Part shown: positions 1 through 6,522 of the stretch, piece after piece
Layout of the letters: each line of letters starts with the position of its first letter
Position numbering within the stretch: position 1 is the first letter of the stretch
From: an uncultured Rikenellaceae bacterium
GTDB lineage: Bacteria > Bacteroidota > Bacteroidia > Bacteroidales > Rikenellaceae
Assembly: GCA_947074135.1 (NCBI GenBank)
Contig: CAMTOL010000076.1
Span: 1-9,177, forward strand
Direction: 5' to 3'
DNA: 9,177 nt
Program-made: the position numbers and the translations under genes
The notes under the pieces: model-generated
What the model saw: only the letters and a program-made list of their open reading frames with translations
Database searches by the model: none
Told to the model about the DNA's origin: nothing

Positions 1-72
1 CGGGCGGTGTGTCCAGATGTGACCTCAAAAGTTAGCTGACTGCCAAAGGCGGGGTGTAACGAGGCATTTTAG

Positions 73-246
73 AATGACCCCCACAATGATAACCAAAGAG
101 GACAGGCTGTAAATAAAGCGCTCGCGCTTGAGAAAACCGAACGAGAAGAACTAACCTTAAAAGCAAGAGAAGAAGCGCTCCTAAAATTTAATGCAGATAC
201 CCTCACTCTGCAAGTCGAAAAACTATATCAATCTTTAATGAAATAG
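73..246 (+). pseudogene. C-terminal remnant of a larger protein, possibly a glycosyltransferase
   Basis: An open frame with no start codon runs from just after an in-frame TAG (70-72) to the TAG at 244-246 and encodes 57 residues. A second in-frame stop lies at 37-39, so the upstream part is broken in this frame. The peptide is charged and helical and ends in EKLYQSLMK. Its pattern (NDP..., VNKAL, a Lys/Glu-rich helix, KFNADTL, then the LYQSL tail) resembles the C-terminal helix of family 4 glycosyltransferases. Another frame just upstream reads RGILE before the NDP motif, so one or more frameshifts may separate pieces of one former gene. It sits directly before intact glycan-assembly genes, which fits. 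It could instead be a true gene damaged by sequencing or assembly error at the window edge. The family assignment is inference from pattern memory only. Confidence 0.45.
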
Positions 247-279
247 TTTCTCGGTTAAACCTAAAATGAACAACTTAAA

Positions 280-1062
280 ATGAACAAAAAACTGGTTGTC
301 GCAATACCCCTCTATCGTGATTTCTTAGATGATTTCGAGAAAACGTCACTAGAGAGAGTATTTGAAGTGTTGGGTGATAAGTATTCAATTATTGCTTTTG
401 TGCCTCAAGATGTTGAGTTTAATTCAATTATATTGCAATTTCCAAAGTTGGAGGTCAGAAGAATGCCAAGTGAGAATTTTAAGAGTTGGGAGACTTATAG
501 CCATATGATGATGAAGCCTGAAATTTATCAGCTTTTCTCAGACTTTGAGTATATGCTTATCTATCAAACCGACTGTTATATATTTGAAGACCATCTAGAT
601 GAGTTTATAGATTTAGACTATGACTATATAGGTTCACCTTGGATACCGAAATATAAATATAGTGCGACAATTCTAAAACCGTGGTGGACTTTCCGCAACG
701 GAGTCTTTAAGATGCTGCATAAATCAAAGGTGCGTCATAGAATTAATTTTAAAGTTGGAAATGGCGGTTTCTCGCTTCGAAAAGTTAAATCATTTATTGA
801 GGCAACAACAAAATATGCACATAAAGCTGAACACTGGAATAAAACGATAAAATATTATGCCGAAGATGTCTTTTTTTGCATAGCACTCGATGATGTTCTC
901 CGTATTGCGCCACTCAAAGTAGGACTTCGATTTTCTTTCGATACTCGTCCAAATGTGGCTTACAAAATGAATAAGAAAAAACTTCCAACTGGAGCTCACG
1001 CTTGGCAAAGAGAGGGGGTAATTGATTTTTGGTCACCATTTATTAATAAAAAGAGCAGATAG
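280..1062 (+). CDS. DUF5672 family protein, putative glycan-modifying transferase (copy 1)
   Basis: This is a 260-residue soluble protein with no signal peptide or membrane segment. It carries the landmarks I associate with DUF5672 (PF18922), a family found in bacterial polysaccharide loci and thought to resemble glycosyltransferases. They are an N-terminal beta strand and loop VAIPLYRDF (7-15), LIYQTDCY (93-100) with an acidic residue where GT-A enzymes carry a metal-binding DxD, DYDYIGSPW (113-121), VGNGGFSLRKV (159-169), AEDVFFC (194-200) and AHAWQRE (239-245). The next gene is a paralogue of the same length that aligns end to end, which supports the start at 280. A six-codon frame starting at ATG 266 ends in an ATGA overlap with this start; its meaning is unclear. 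The protein probably acts in the cytoplasm on a surface glycan with the three following genes. The substrate is unknown, and transferase activity is inferred. Confidence 0.85.
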   Translation: MNKKLVVAIPLYRDFLDDFEKTSLERVFEVLGDKYSIIAFVPQDVEFNSIILQFPKLEVRRMPSENFKSWETYSHMMMKPEIYQLFSDFEYMLIYQTDCYIFEDHLDEFIDLDYDYIGSPWIPKYKYSATILKPWWTFRNGVFKMLHKSKVRHRINFKVGNGGFSLRKVKSFIEATTKYAHKAEHWNKTIKYYAEDVFFCIALDDVLRIAPLKVGLRFSFDTRPNVAYKMNKKKLPTGAHAWQREGVIDFWSPFINKKSR

Positions 1063-1128
1063 ATTGCATCACTGTTCTTTCGAGATACACGTTTTGATGT
1101 GTTATCTATATCAGTTAAGAGTAAGCAG

Positions 1129-1911
1129 ATGAATAATAGACTCACAATTGTAGTTCCTCTGTATCGTGACTTTTTAGACCCTTACGAAAAAGTCGCATTA
1201 AAGAGTATGTATGATAAGCTATGTGGAAAATATCCAATTGTGGCTGTTGTACCTCGCGATATGGAGTTTGATAATATTCTCTCTCTCTTTCCTCAAATCG
1301 AATTTCGTCGATTGCCTCAAGAGTGTTTTGACGGTAGAGCTGCATATAATGCTTTGATGTTGAACCCTATTTTTTATAATCTATTCTCCGATAGTGACTT
1401 TATTCTTATTTATCAAACTGATTGTTACCTTTTCGAGGATAGGTTGATGGAGTTTGTCGAGATGGATTATGACTATATTGGGGCTCCTTGGATTACAAAA
1501 TCGAGATGGCGACACCTACTTACAGGCGCAGTGTGGAGGGTTAAAAATCTGCTGAACCGAGGTCGAGGTAGGTATAGGGTTAGTCATTCATATAGGGTTG
1601 GAAATGGCGGTTTTTCGCTTCGTAAAGTTAGTGCAATGCATAATGTTACGACTAGGTATGGCGAAGAGGTGAGAAAATGGCTCGATAATAATGCGGTCAC
1701 TCTTGCAGGAGAAGATGTGTTTCTATGTCTTTGGATGAGCGACTATCTGAAAATCCCTAACTACAAAATTGCGTTGAAATTTGCTTTTGATATGCGACCA
1801 GATTTAGCGTTTAAGGTCAATGGGAAACGACTTCCTATGGCTGCTCACGCTTGGCAACGCGAAGAAGCTATTGGATTTTGGGGTAATTATATTAAATTTG
1901 ACAAAGAATAA
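1129..1911 (+). CDS. DUF5672 family protein, putative glycan-modifying transferase (copy 2)
   Basis: This is a tandem paralogue of the preceding gene. I place the start at ATG 1129, giving MNNRLTIVVP and 260 residues, exactly the length of copy 1. The open frame extends back to a GTG at 1099, but those ten codons have no counterpart in copy 1. Conserved blocks sit at matching positions: PLYRDFLD (10-17), LIYQTDCY (93-100), DYDYIGAPW (113-121), VGNGGFSLRKV (157-167), GEDVFLC (194-200) and AHAWQRE (239-245). By hand count 62 of the first 120 residues match copy 1, so the duplication is old or the copies arrived separately. The middle (about 122-156) is the most divergent part and richer in Arg, which could reflect a different acceptor. 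It lies 66 nt after copy 1 and 17 nt before the next gene, consistent with one transcript. Function is inferred from context. Confidence 0.85.
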   Translation: MNNRLTIVVPLYRDFLDPYEKVALKSMYDKLCGKYPIVAVVPRDMEFDNILSLFPQIEFRRLPQECFDGRAAYNALMLNPIFYNLFSDSDFILIYQTDCYLFEDRLMEFVEMDYDYIGAPWITKSRWRHLLTGAVWRVKNLLNRGRGRYRVSHSYRVGNGGFSLRKVSAMHNVTTRYGEEVRKWLDNNAVTLAGEDVFLCLWMSDYLKIPNYKIALKFAFDMRPDLAFKVNGKRLPMAAHAWQREEAIGFWGNYIKFDKE

Positions 1912-1928
1912 CCTCTTAAAATATAATA

Positions 1929-2837
1929 ATGACTAATTCGAAAGATAGTGTAATGAAGTTTTCGATACTTATACCCACCTGGAATAATTTGGAGTATTTG
2001 AAGTTGTGTGTCGATAGCATTGAGAAGAACTCAACCTATAAACACCAGATTTTAATTTATGTCAACGATGGTAGTGATGGTACGTTGGAGTGGGTCGAAA
2101 AGAGTGGATATGAGTATGTGGCTTCGAGCGAAAATGTTGGAGTTTGTTATGCTCTCAATGCGCTTCGGGGGTTGGTTAAAACAGATTATATAGCCTTTGC
2201 AAATGATGATATGTATGTTTTACCAAAGTGGGACTTTTATCTTTGGGAGGAGATTGAGAGATTGGGGCATAATCGTTTCTTTATATCAAGTACATTACTC
2301 CAGCCGCGTCCGTTCTACTGTCGCAGTGTGATAGCTCCTGCCGATTTTGGCGATAGTACAGCGAATTTCAAGGAGCAAGAGCTGTTGGAGAATTACAATA
2401 ATTTTGAGCATCGAGATTGGTATGGTTCGACTTGGCCGCTCAATGTTGTTCATCGCCATATGTGGGATTTGGTTGGAGGATATAGCACCGAATTTAGCCC
2501 TGGAATGTACTCAGATCCCGATTTTTCGGCAAAGTTGTATATGGCTGGCGTTCGCTATTTTAGAGGACTCTCAAAGAGTAGAGTTTACCACTTCGAGGCT
2601 CGTTCGACTGGCAGGGTTAAGAAGAACAAAGGTAGCCGTCAGTTTCTGATGAAGTGGGGTATAACATCTAATACCTTTGTTAGTACAATTCTGAAACGAG
2701 GTGAGTCGATTGAGGGTGAATATAACGAAGAGCCTAATGGCAAGAAGTTGAAGTCCAAGATGCTCAAAAACAAGATTAAACGTGCAATCAGTGGTTTTAA
2801 GAGTTGTGGCGCAGCCCGAAACCTATTTGATTTGTAA
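1929..2837 (+). CDS. Family 2 (GT-A) glycosyltransferase
   Basis: This is a 302-residue protein with the layout of a GT2 inverting glycosyltransferase, which moves a sugar from a nucleotide-sugar onto a growing glycan at the cytoplasmic side. Visible motifs are the first beta strand FSILIPTWNN (11-20), VNDGSDGT (45-52) in the nucleotide-binding region, and FANDDMY (90-96) with the DxD-like metal site. SDPDFSAKLY (195-204) is probably the catalytic-base region, followed by VYHFEARSTGR (219-229). The C-terminal 50 residues are Lys-rich and basic and may contact membrane or a lipid-linked acceptor. No transmembrane helix is seen. A second ATG at 1953 (MKFSILIPTW) would start right at the conserved strand and is an equally plausible start. 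Donor and acceptor cannot be told. It lies 17 nt after the second DUF5672 gene. Confidence 0.88.
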   Translation: MTNSKDSVMKFSILIPTWNNLEYLKLCVDSIEKNSTYKHQILIYVNDGSDGTLEWVEKSGYEYVASSENVGVCYALNALRGLVKTDYIAFANDDMYVLPKWDFYLWEEIERLGHNRFFISSTLLQPRPFYCRSVIAPADFGDSTANFKEQELLENYNNFEHRDWYGSTWPLNVVHRHMWDLVGGYSTEFSPGMYSDPDFSAKLYMAGVRYFRGLSKSRVYHFEARSTGRVKKNKGSRQFLMKWGITSNTFVSTILKRGESIEGEYNEEPNGKKLKSKMLKNKIKRAISGFKSCGAARNLFDL

Positions 2838-2841
2838 CTAG

Positions 2842-2868
2842 ATTTATCATTAACCATTTATCATTAAC
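2842..2868 (+). repeat. Two tandem copies of a 13-nt unit between glycosyltransferase genes
   Basis: ATTTATCATTAAC occurs at 2842-2854 and again at 2856-2868, a period of 14 nt, filling most of the 39-nt gap before the start at 2877. It is a short tandem repeat in an AT-rich spacer. It may be slipped-strand duplication or a spacing element. No function can be assigned. Confidence 0.8.
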
Positions 2869-2876
2869 TATCTAAA

Positions 2877-3752
2877 ATGATATCAATTGTAGTTTGTTCA
2901 GTATCGCCCGAAAAACTCGAAGCATTTAAAATTAATGTAGAGTCAACTATTGGGGTTGAGTATGAGTTTGTTGTGGTCGATAATAGAGTGGAGAACTACT
3001 CGCTCTGTAAAGCCTATAACGTTGGAGCAGAAAAGGCAAAATATCCGTACCTCTGCTTTGCGCACGAGGATATAGCGTTTCATACGCAAAATTGGGGTGA
3101 AAAAATGGTAGAGCAACTTTCTCTCCCCTCTACAGGTGTGATTGGTTTTGCTGGGTCGCAAGGTAAGAGTAAAACGATGACAACGTGGAACTTGAATGAG
3201 AGGTATAAGCGAATAAATATTTTAGAAACAATACCTAGTGGTACAAGAGTCTTTAGTGTAAACCCCGATCAAGATGAGTTTTCTAAAGTTGTGACACTTG
3301 ATGGTCTATGCCTCTTTGTTAGGCGAGATGTTTGGGCAGAGGTTAGATTTGACGATATTAATTTTGATGGGTTCCACCTCTACGACCTAGACTTCGCTAC
3401 CTCTGTTTTTGCTAATGGGTATATGAACTACGTCTGTCATACAGTTCTTGTGGAGCATTTTTCGAAAGGGTCGTTCAATGAAACGTGGTATAAATATTCG
3501 GTTGTCTATCACCAAAAATGGAACGATAAGCTGCCTCTATACTCTATAGATATTGACGAAGATAGAAAAGCGTATAATGAGCGATTAGCCTATCGTTCGA
3601 TGAGTTATATGTTAATTAAACGAAGTCTTGAACCTAAAAAAGAGTTGAGAAAACGAGTATCTACCTGCTATCGATATTTTCCGTTCCATTTTAAACCAAC
3701 AACACTTTTGATTCGATATGTGATTTCTTCTTTAAAATCTTCGAAAAAATAA
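2877..3752 (+). CDS. Glycosyltransferase-like protein (Glyco_tranf_2_5 type)
   Basis: This 291-residue protein has a GT-A fold pattern and resembles the Pfam Glyco_tranf_2_5 group, often found in lipopolysaccharide and capsule loci. It begins [10 protein letters not shown], has VVVDNR (32-37) where GT2 enzymes carry their first acidic nucleotide-binding motif, and CFAHEDIAF (60-68) with an H-E-D triad in the DxD position. [13 protein letters not shown] (141-153) and FHLYDLDF (166-173) are acceptor-side motifs, followed by [13 protein letters not shown] (192-204). The C-terminal 50 residues are basic and aromatic, suggesting peripheral membrane contact. It is clearly a different subfamily from the GT2 gene upstream, so the two probably add different residues. 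It begins 39 nt after that gene and is the last of the glycan block. Substrates are unknown. Confidence 0.82.
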   Translation: MISIVVCSVSPEKLEAFKINVESTIGVEYEFVVVDNRVENYSLCKAYNVGAEKAKYPYLCFAHEDIAFHTQNWGEKMVEQLSLPSTGVIGFAGSQGKSKTMTTWNLNERYKRINILETIPSGTRVFSVNPDQDEFSKVVTLDGLCLFVRRDVWAEVRFDDINFDGFHLYDLDFATSVFANGYMNYVCHTVLVEHFSKGSFNETWYKYSVVYHQKWNDKLPLYSIDIDEDRKAYNERLAYRSMSYMLIKRSLEPKKELRKRVSTCYRYFPFHFKPTTLLIRYVISSLKSSKK

Positions 3753-3773
3753 CTATTGAATCAAAAATATTGT

Positions 3774-3781
3774 TATATTTA
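3774..3781 (+). promoter_or_regulatory. Possible weak promoter -7 element for pyrF
   Basis: TATATTTA matches the Bacteroidota TAnnTTTG consensus at all but the last base and lies 33 nt before the pyrF ATG. The nearest upstream TTG (3756-3758) is only 15 nt away, shorter than the usual 19 or so. The site may therefore be weak or coincidental. It would separate pyrF-aspA transcription from the glycan genes. Confidence 0.3.
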
Positions 3782-3814
3782 CGGAATGATAACATTGCAA
3801 TTAATAAAAAAAAT

Positions 3815-4636
3815 ATGAATAAGAGTCAACTGTATAAAGAAATTGTAAAAAAGAGTTCGTTTTTGTGTGTAGGATTAGATGCAGATAGCAAAAAGATGCC
3901 AAAACCATTGGTTGGAAATGCAGATGCTGTTTTTGAATTTAATCGTGCTATTGTTGATGCAACGGCGCAGTATGCCGTAAGCTACAAACCAAATTTAGCG
4001 TTTTATGAGGAGATGGGCGAATGTGGTTGGAGTGTTTTTGCAAGGACGGTTGAGTATATTCGTAAGAATTATCCTGAACAGTTTATTATTGCCGATGCCA
4101 AACGTGGCGATATAGGTAATACTTCGGCTATGTATGCTCGTGCCTTTTTCGACGAGATGGACGTTGATGCTGTGACGCTTGCTCCATATATGGGTGCCGA
4201 TAGTGTTAAACCGTTTCTGGATTTTGAAGGCAAGTGGGCTGTTATTTTGGCTCTTACTTCTAATCCTTCGGCGGCAGATTTCGAGTTATTGAAGTTGGAA
4301 GGCGGCGAGAGAGTTTACGAAAGAGTGCTTAGAACGTCGAAAGAGTGGGGTAGTGAAGATAATACGATGTATGTAGTTGGAGCTACTCAAGCTGTTGAAC
4401 TAGAGAATATTAGAAAGATTGTTCCTGGCCATTTCTTGTTGGTTCCGGGAGTTGGAGCTCAGGGCGGTTCGTTGGAGGAGGTTTATAAATATGGTGCAAA
4501 TAGTGAGTGTGGATTGTTGGTAAATTCATCAAGAGGTATTATTTATGCCTCTTTAGATGATGATTTTGCAGCAAAAGCAGCTGACGAAGCACAAAAATTG
4601 CAACGTCAAATGTCTATGTTAATTCATAATTCTTAA
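3815..4636 (+). CDS. pyrF: Orotidine 5'-phosphate decarboxylase (group 2)
   Basis: PyrF catalyses the last step of de novo UMP synthesis, decarboxylating OMP to UMP in the cytoplasm. The protein has 273 residues, normal for the longer group-2 bacterial enzymes. Motifs are FLCVGLDAD (16-24), SYKPNLAF (56-63) and the catalytic block [11 protein letters not shown] (94-104), with the Asp-Lys-Asp residues expected around the scissile carboxylate. Phosphate-binding loops follow at PGVGAQGG (211-218) and NSSRGIIYA (237-245). I chose ATG 3815 ([10 protein letters not shown]). The frame opens further upstream at a TTG (3770), but those 15 codons are Asn/Lys-rich and overlap a promoter-like element. 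The upstream neighbour belongs to a glycan cluster, not the prfA gene I would expect beside pyrF in many Bacteroidales. aspA follows 13 nt downstream, suggesting co-transcription. Confidence 0.95.
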   Translation: MNKSQLYKEIVKKSSFLCVGLDADSKKMPKPLVGNADAVFEFNRAIVDATAQYAVSYKPNLAFYEEMGECGWSVFARTVEYIRKNYPEQFIIADAKRGDIGNTSAMYARAFFDEMDVDAVTLAPYMGADSVKPFLDFEGKWAVILALTSNPSAADFELLKLEGGERVYERVLRTSKEWGSEDNTMYVVGATQAVELENIRKIVPGHFLLVPGVGAQGGSLEEVYKYGANSECGLLVNSSRGIIYASLDDDFAAKAADEAQKLQRQMSMLIHNS

Positions 4637-4649
4637 TTATTATTATAGA

Positions 4650-6083
4650 ATGGATATTACTAAAATGCCACTTAGTGGCGCAACTAGAGTGGAACACGAC
4701 CTTTTAGGAGATCGTGAGATTCCTATAGAATACTATTTTGGTATTCAAACTGTGCGTGCAATGGAGAATTTCAATATCTCTCGTGTACGTCTTCACTTTT
4801 TTCCAGCCTTAATCAAAGGGCTTGCCGTTGTCAAAAAAGGTGCTGCAATGGCTAACTGCGATTTAGAGTTGCTTGATACCGAAAAAGCTGAAGCAATCAT
4901 CAAAGCGTGTGATGAGATTATTGCCGGAAAACTTAAAGAGCATTTTGTTGTCGATATGGTGCAAGGTGGTGCTGGAACTTCGACCAATATGAATGCTAAT
5001 GAGGTTATTGCGAATCGTGCGCTTGAGATTATGGGCTATGGACGTGGACAGTACAAGGTAATTCACCCCAACAACCACGTCAATTTGAGTCAGTCAACTA
5101 ACGATGCCTATCCAACGGCTGTTAAATTGGCGTTATTATTCTCAAATGAACGTTTGATTGAGCAAGTTAAAGAGTTGGTAAAGTCGTTTAGAGCTAAAGG
5201 TAAGGAGTTTGCTCATATTATTAAAATGGGGCGTACACAGCTTCAAGATGCAGTTCCTATGACTCTAGGTCAAGAGTTTGAGGCTTATGCAGCAAACCTT
5301 GATGAAGAGGTTGACCGCTTGACTCAAAATGTTAAGTTGTTTTTGGAGATTAATATGGGAGCAACTGCTATCGGAACAGGTATAAATTCAGACCCTGACT
5401 ACACTCCGCTCTGTGTTAAACACTTAGCTGAAGTATCGGGCTATCCGCTCAAAGCTGCTCACAATATGATTGAGGCAACAAACGATACAGGTGCATTTGT
5501 AATCTACTCTTCGGCGGTTAAACGTTTGGCGGTTAAGTTGTCGAAAATTTGTAACGACCTACGACTTTTGTCGAGTGGACCTCGTTGCGGACTCAATGAG
5601 ATTAACCTGCCTCCTATGCAACCAGGCTCAACAATTATGCCTGGTAAAGTGAACCCAGTTATTCCAGAGGTGGTTAATCAAGTAGCATACAAAGTTTTTG
5701 GTAACGACCTAACTGTTACCTTTGCGGCTGAAGCTGGTCAGTTGGAACTCAATGTTATGGAGCCAATTATTGTTCACTCTATGTTCGAAAGTATCGAAAT
5801 GTTGTGTAATGCAATGGGTACTCTTAAAAATAAGTGTGTCGATGGTATTACTGCTAACGAAGAGCACCTAAAACAGATGGTTTATAATAGTATTGGACTT
5901 GTAACAGCTCTCAATCCATATCTAGGCTATGATATATCGACTGAATTGGCTGCAACTGCACTTAAAACAGGACGAGGAGTTTACGAACTGGTGCTCGAAA
6001 AAGGGTTGATGAGCCAAGAGGAGTTAGACGATGTGTTAAAACCAGAAAATATGGTTAAGCCACGTAAATTCTTGAAAAAATAG
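4650..6083 (+). CDS. aspA: Aspartate ammonia-lyase (aspartase)
   Basis: AspA reversibly deaminates L-aspartate to fumarate and ammonia, feeding the fumarate-respiration pathways common in Bacteroidota. The 477 residues match the usual length of about 478, and the sequence parallels E. coli AspA throughout. Visible motifs are RVEHDLLGDREIP (13-25), QGGAGTSTNMN (105-115), QSTNDAYPT (148-156), MGRTQLQDAVPMTLGQEF (193-210) and the superfamily signature GSTIMPGKVNP (326-336). In that signature S327 is at the catalytic-base position; the residue after it is Thr instead of the commoner Ser. GNDLTVTFAAEAGQLELNVMEP (351-372) and TANEE (401-405) also fit aspartase better than class II fumarase. A second Met (codon 6, 4665) is another possible start, closer in length to E. 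coli. The gene ends with TAG and is followed by an in-frame hydrophobic stretch described separately. Confidence 0.94.
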   Translation: MDITKMPLSGATRVEHDLLGDREIPIEYYFGIQTVRAMENFNISRVRLHFFPALIKGLAVVKKGAAMANCDLELLDTEKAEAIIKACDEIIAGKLKEHFVVDMVQGGAGTSTNMNANEVIANRALEIMGYGRGQYKVIHPNNHVNLSQSTNDAYPTAVKLALLFSNERLIEQVKELVKSFRAKGKEFAHIIKMGRTQLQDAVPMTLGQEFEAYAANLDEEVDRLTQNVKLFLEINMGATAIGTGINSDPDYTPLCVKHLAEVSGYPLKAAHNMIEATNDTGAFVIYSSAVKRLAVKLSKICNDLRLLSSGPRCGLNEINLPPMQPGSTIMPGKVNPVIPEVVNQVAYKVFGNDLTVTFAAEAGQLELNVMEPIIVHSMFESIEMLCNAMGTLKNKCVDGITANEEHLKQMVYNSIGLVTALNPYLGYDISTELAATALKTGRGVYELVLEKGLMSQEELDDVLKPENMVKPRKFLKK

Positions 6084-6095
6084 ATATCCGAAGTT

Positions 6096-6212
6096 GTGAG
6101 TTGGATAAAAAAGATACTCTGTTATAGAGTCCAAATATGGCAAGTGCTTGTTGCGCTAGTTGTTGTGGCTATTGTAGAGATTATTGTTAAACTTGCTTTA
6201 GGAGTACTCTAA
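6096..6212 (+). CDS. Possible small single-span membrane protein downstream of aspA
   Basis: A GTG-started frame encodes 38 residues. It begins SWIKKIL, with two Lys and later an Arg near the N-terminus, then passes into a Val/Leu/Ile-rich stretch (about residues 14-38) interrupted only by one Glu and one Lys. This is the pattern of a short cytoplasm-anchored transmembrane peptide. The frame is the same as aspA: after its TAG stop there are 42 sense codons before TAA at 6210. There is no ATG, so initiation at GTG is a guess. It lies between aspA and that unit's terminator, hence would be on the same transcript. Such small proteins are often missed in annotation. It could equally be chance or a relic of a longer gene. 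I know no matching family. Confidence 0.3.
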   Translation: MSWIKKILCYRVQIWQVLVALVVVAIVEIIVKLALGVL

Positions 6213-6230
6213 AACGCAATTTATCTAAAT

Positions 6231-6266
6231 AAAAAGGGTGTAACCGATGAGGAAACACCCTTTTTT
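6231..6266 (+). terminator. Rho-independent terminator of the pyrF-aspA unit
   Basis: An 11-bp perfect inverted repeat (AAAAAGGGTGT at 6231-6241 against ACACCCTTTTT at 6255-6265) encloses a 13-nt loop and runs into a T tract ending at 6266. The GC core is GGGTGT/ACACCC. It lies 148 nt after the aspA stop and 19 nt after the small frame's stop. The A-rich left arm could also let it work on the opposite strand. Confidence 0.92.
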
Positions 6267-6465
6267 GTGCAAATACTAAGTGGAAAAAGCAGGAGTTCTC
6301 GTTTGGAAAGAGTGTAGTGTGTAGAAGAAAGAATGAGACCTGCAACTGTACCTTTTCTGCTCTGTATCCCGATGGGTATTATCGGAACAGCACTCGATGG
6401 TAGTTTATGCAAATAGCGTGCCAAATGCAGTTTTGTTTTATAGTGCTTATCTATTTGTTTTTTGT
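6267..6465. other. Intergenic stretch without a convincing gene
   Basis: About 200 nt lie between the terminator and the next promoter. The longest + strand ATG frame is 27 codons (from 6333). A reverse frame crosses both the terminator and the promoter and is unlikely to be real. A small hairpin is visible, CCGAT (6369-6373) against ATCGG (6381-6385) with a 7-nt loop, and TGCAAATA occurs at both 6268-6275 and 6408-6415. No tRNA, known riboswitch or small RNA could be recognised. Confidence 0.5.
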
Positions 6466-6473
6466 TAACTTTG
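6466..6473 (+). promoter_or_regulatory. Promoter -7 element for the aldo/keto reductase gene
   Basis: TAACTTTG is a full match to the Bacteroidota -7 consensus TAnnTTTG and is followed by C, as is common. It is 49 nt before the reductase ATG and follows the previous unit's terminator, as expected for a new transcription unit. The -33 region about 19 nt upstream lacks a good TTTG. Confidence 0.65.
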
Positions 6474-6522
6474 CATATTATAATTCTCTTTATCCCCAAT
6501 AATCCTTTATACAAGACTCAAA

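Noticed and set aside
1..12. The first 12 bases match the reverse complement of the conserved 16S rRNA 3' region (the universal 1392R-type site).
   Set aside because: The match stops at base 13, where rRNA should continue with ACA, and nothing after it looks ribosomal. It is a chance match or an assembly-edge artefact.
1099..1128. GTG-initiated extension of the second DUF5672 gene.
   Set aside because: The paralogue lacks these ten codons, and ATG 1129 gives both proteins exactly 260 residues.
2347..2649. A 100-codon + strand frame inside the first glycosyltransferase gene.
   Set aside because: It lies wholly within a gene with clear GT2 motifs in another frame and has no domain-like pattern.
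3770..3814. TTG-initiated N-terminal extension of pyrF.
   Set aside because: The 15 extra residues are Asn/Lys-rich without family similarity and overlap a promoter-like element. ATG 3815 gives the normal PyrF start.
6137..6190. A 17-codon Cys-rich frame (six Cys) after aspA.
   Set aside because: The Cys codons arise from the Val-rich GTT/GTG run of the overlapping hydrophobic frame read one base out of phase. It is too short to support on its own.
6221..6514. A 97-codon reverse-strand frame between aspA and the reductase.
   Set aside because: It runs through a strong terminator and across the -7 promoter element, has no recognisable domain, and no promoter is seen for it.
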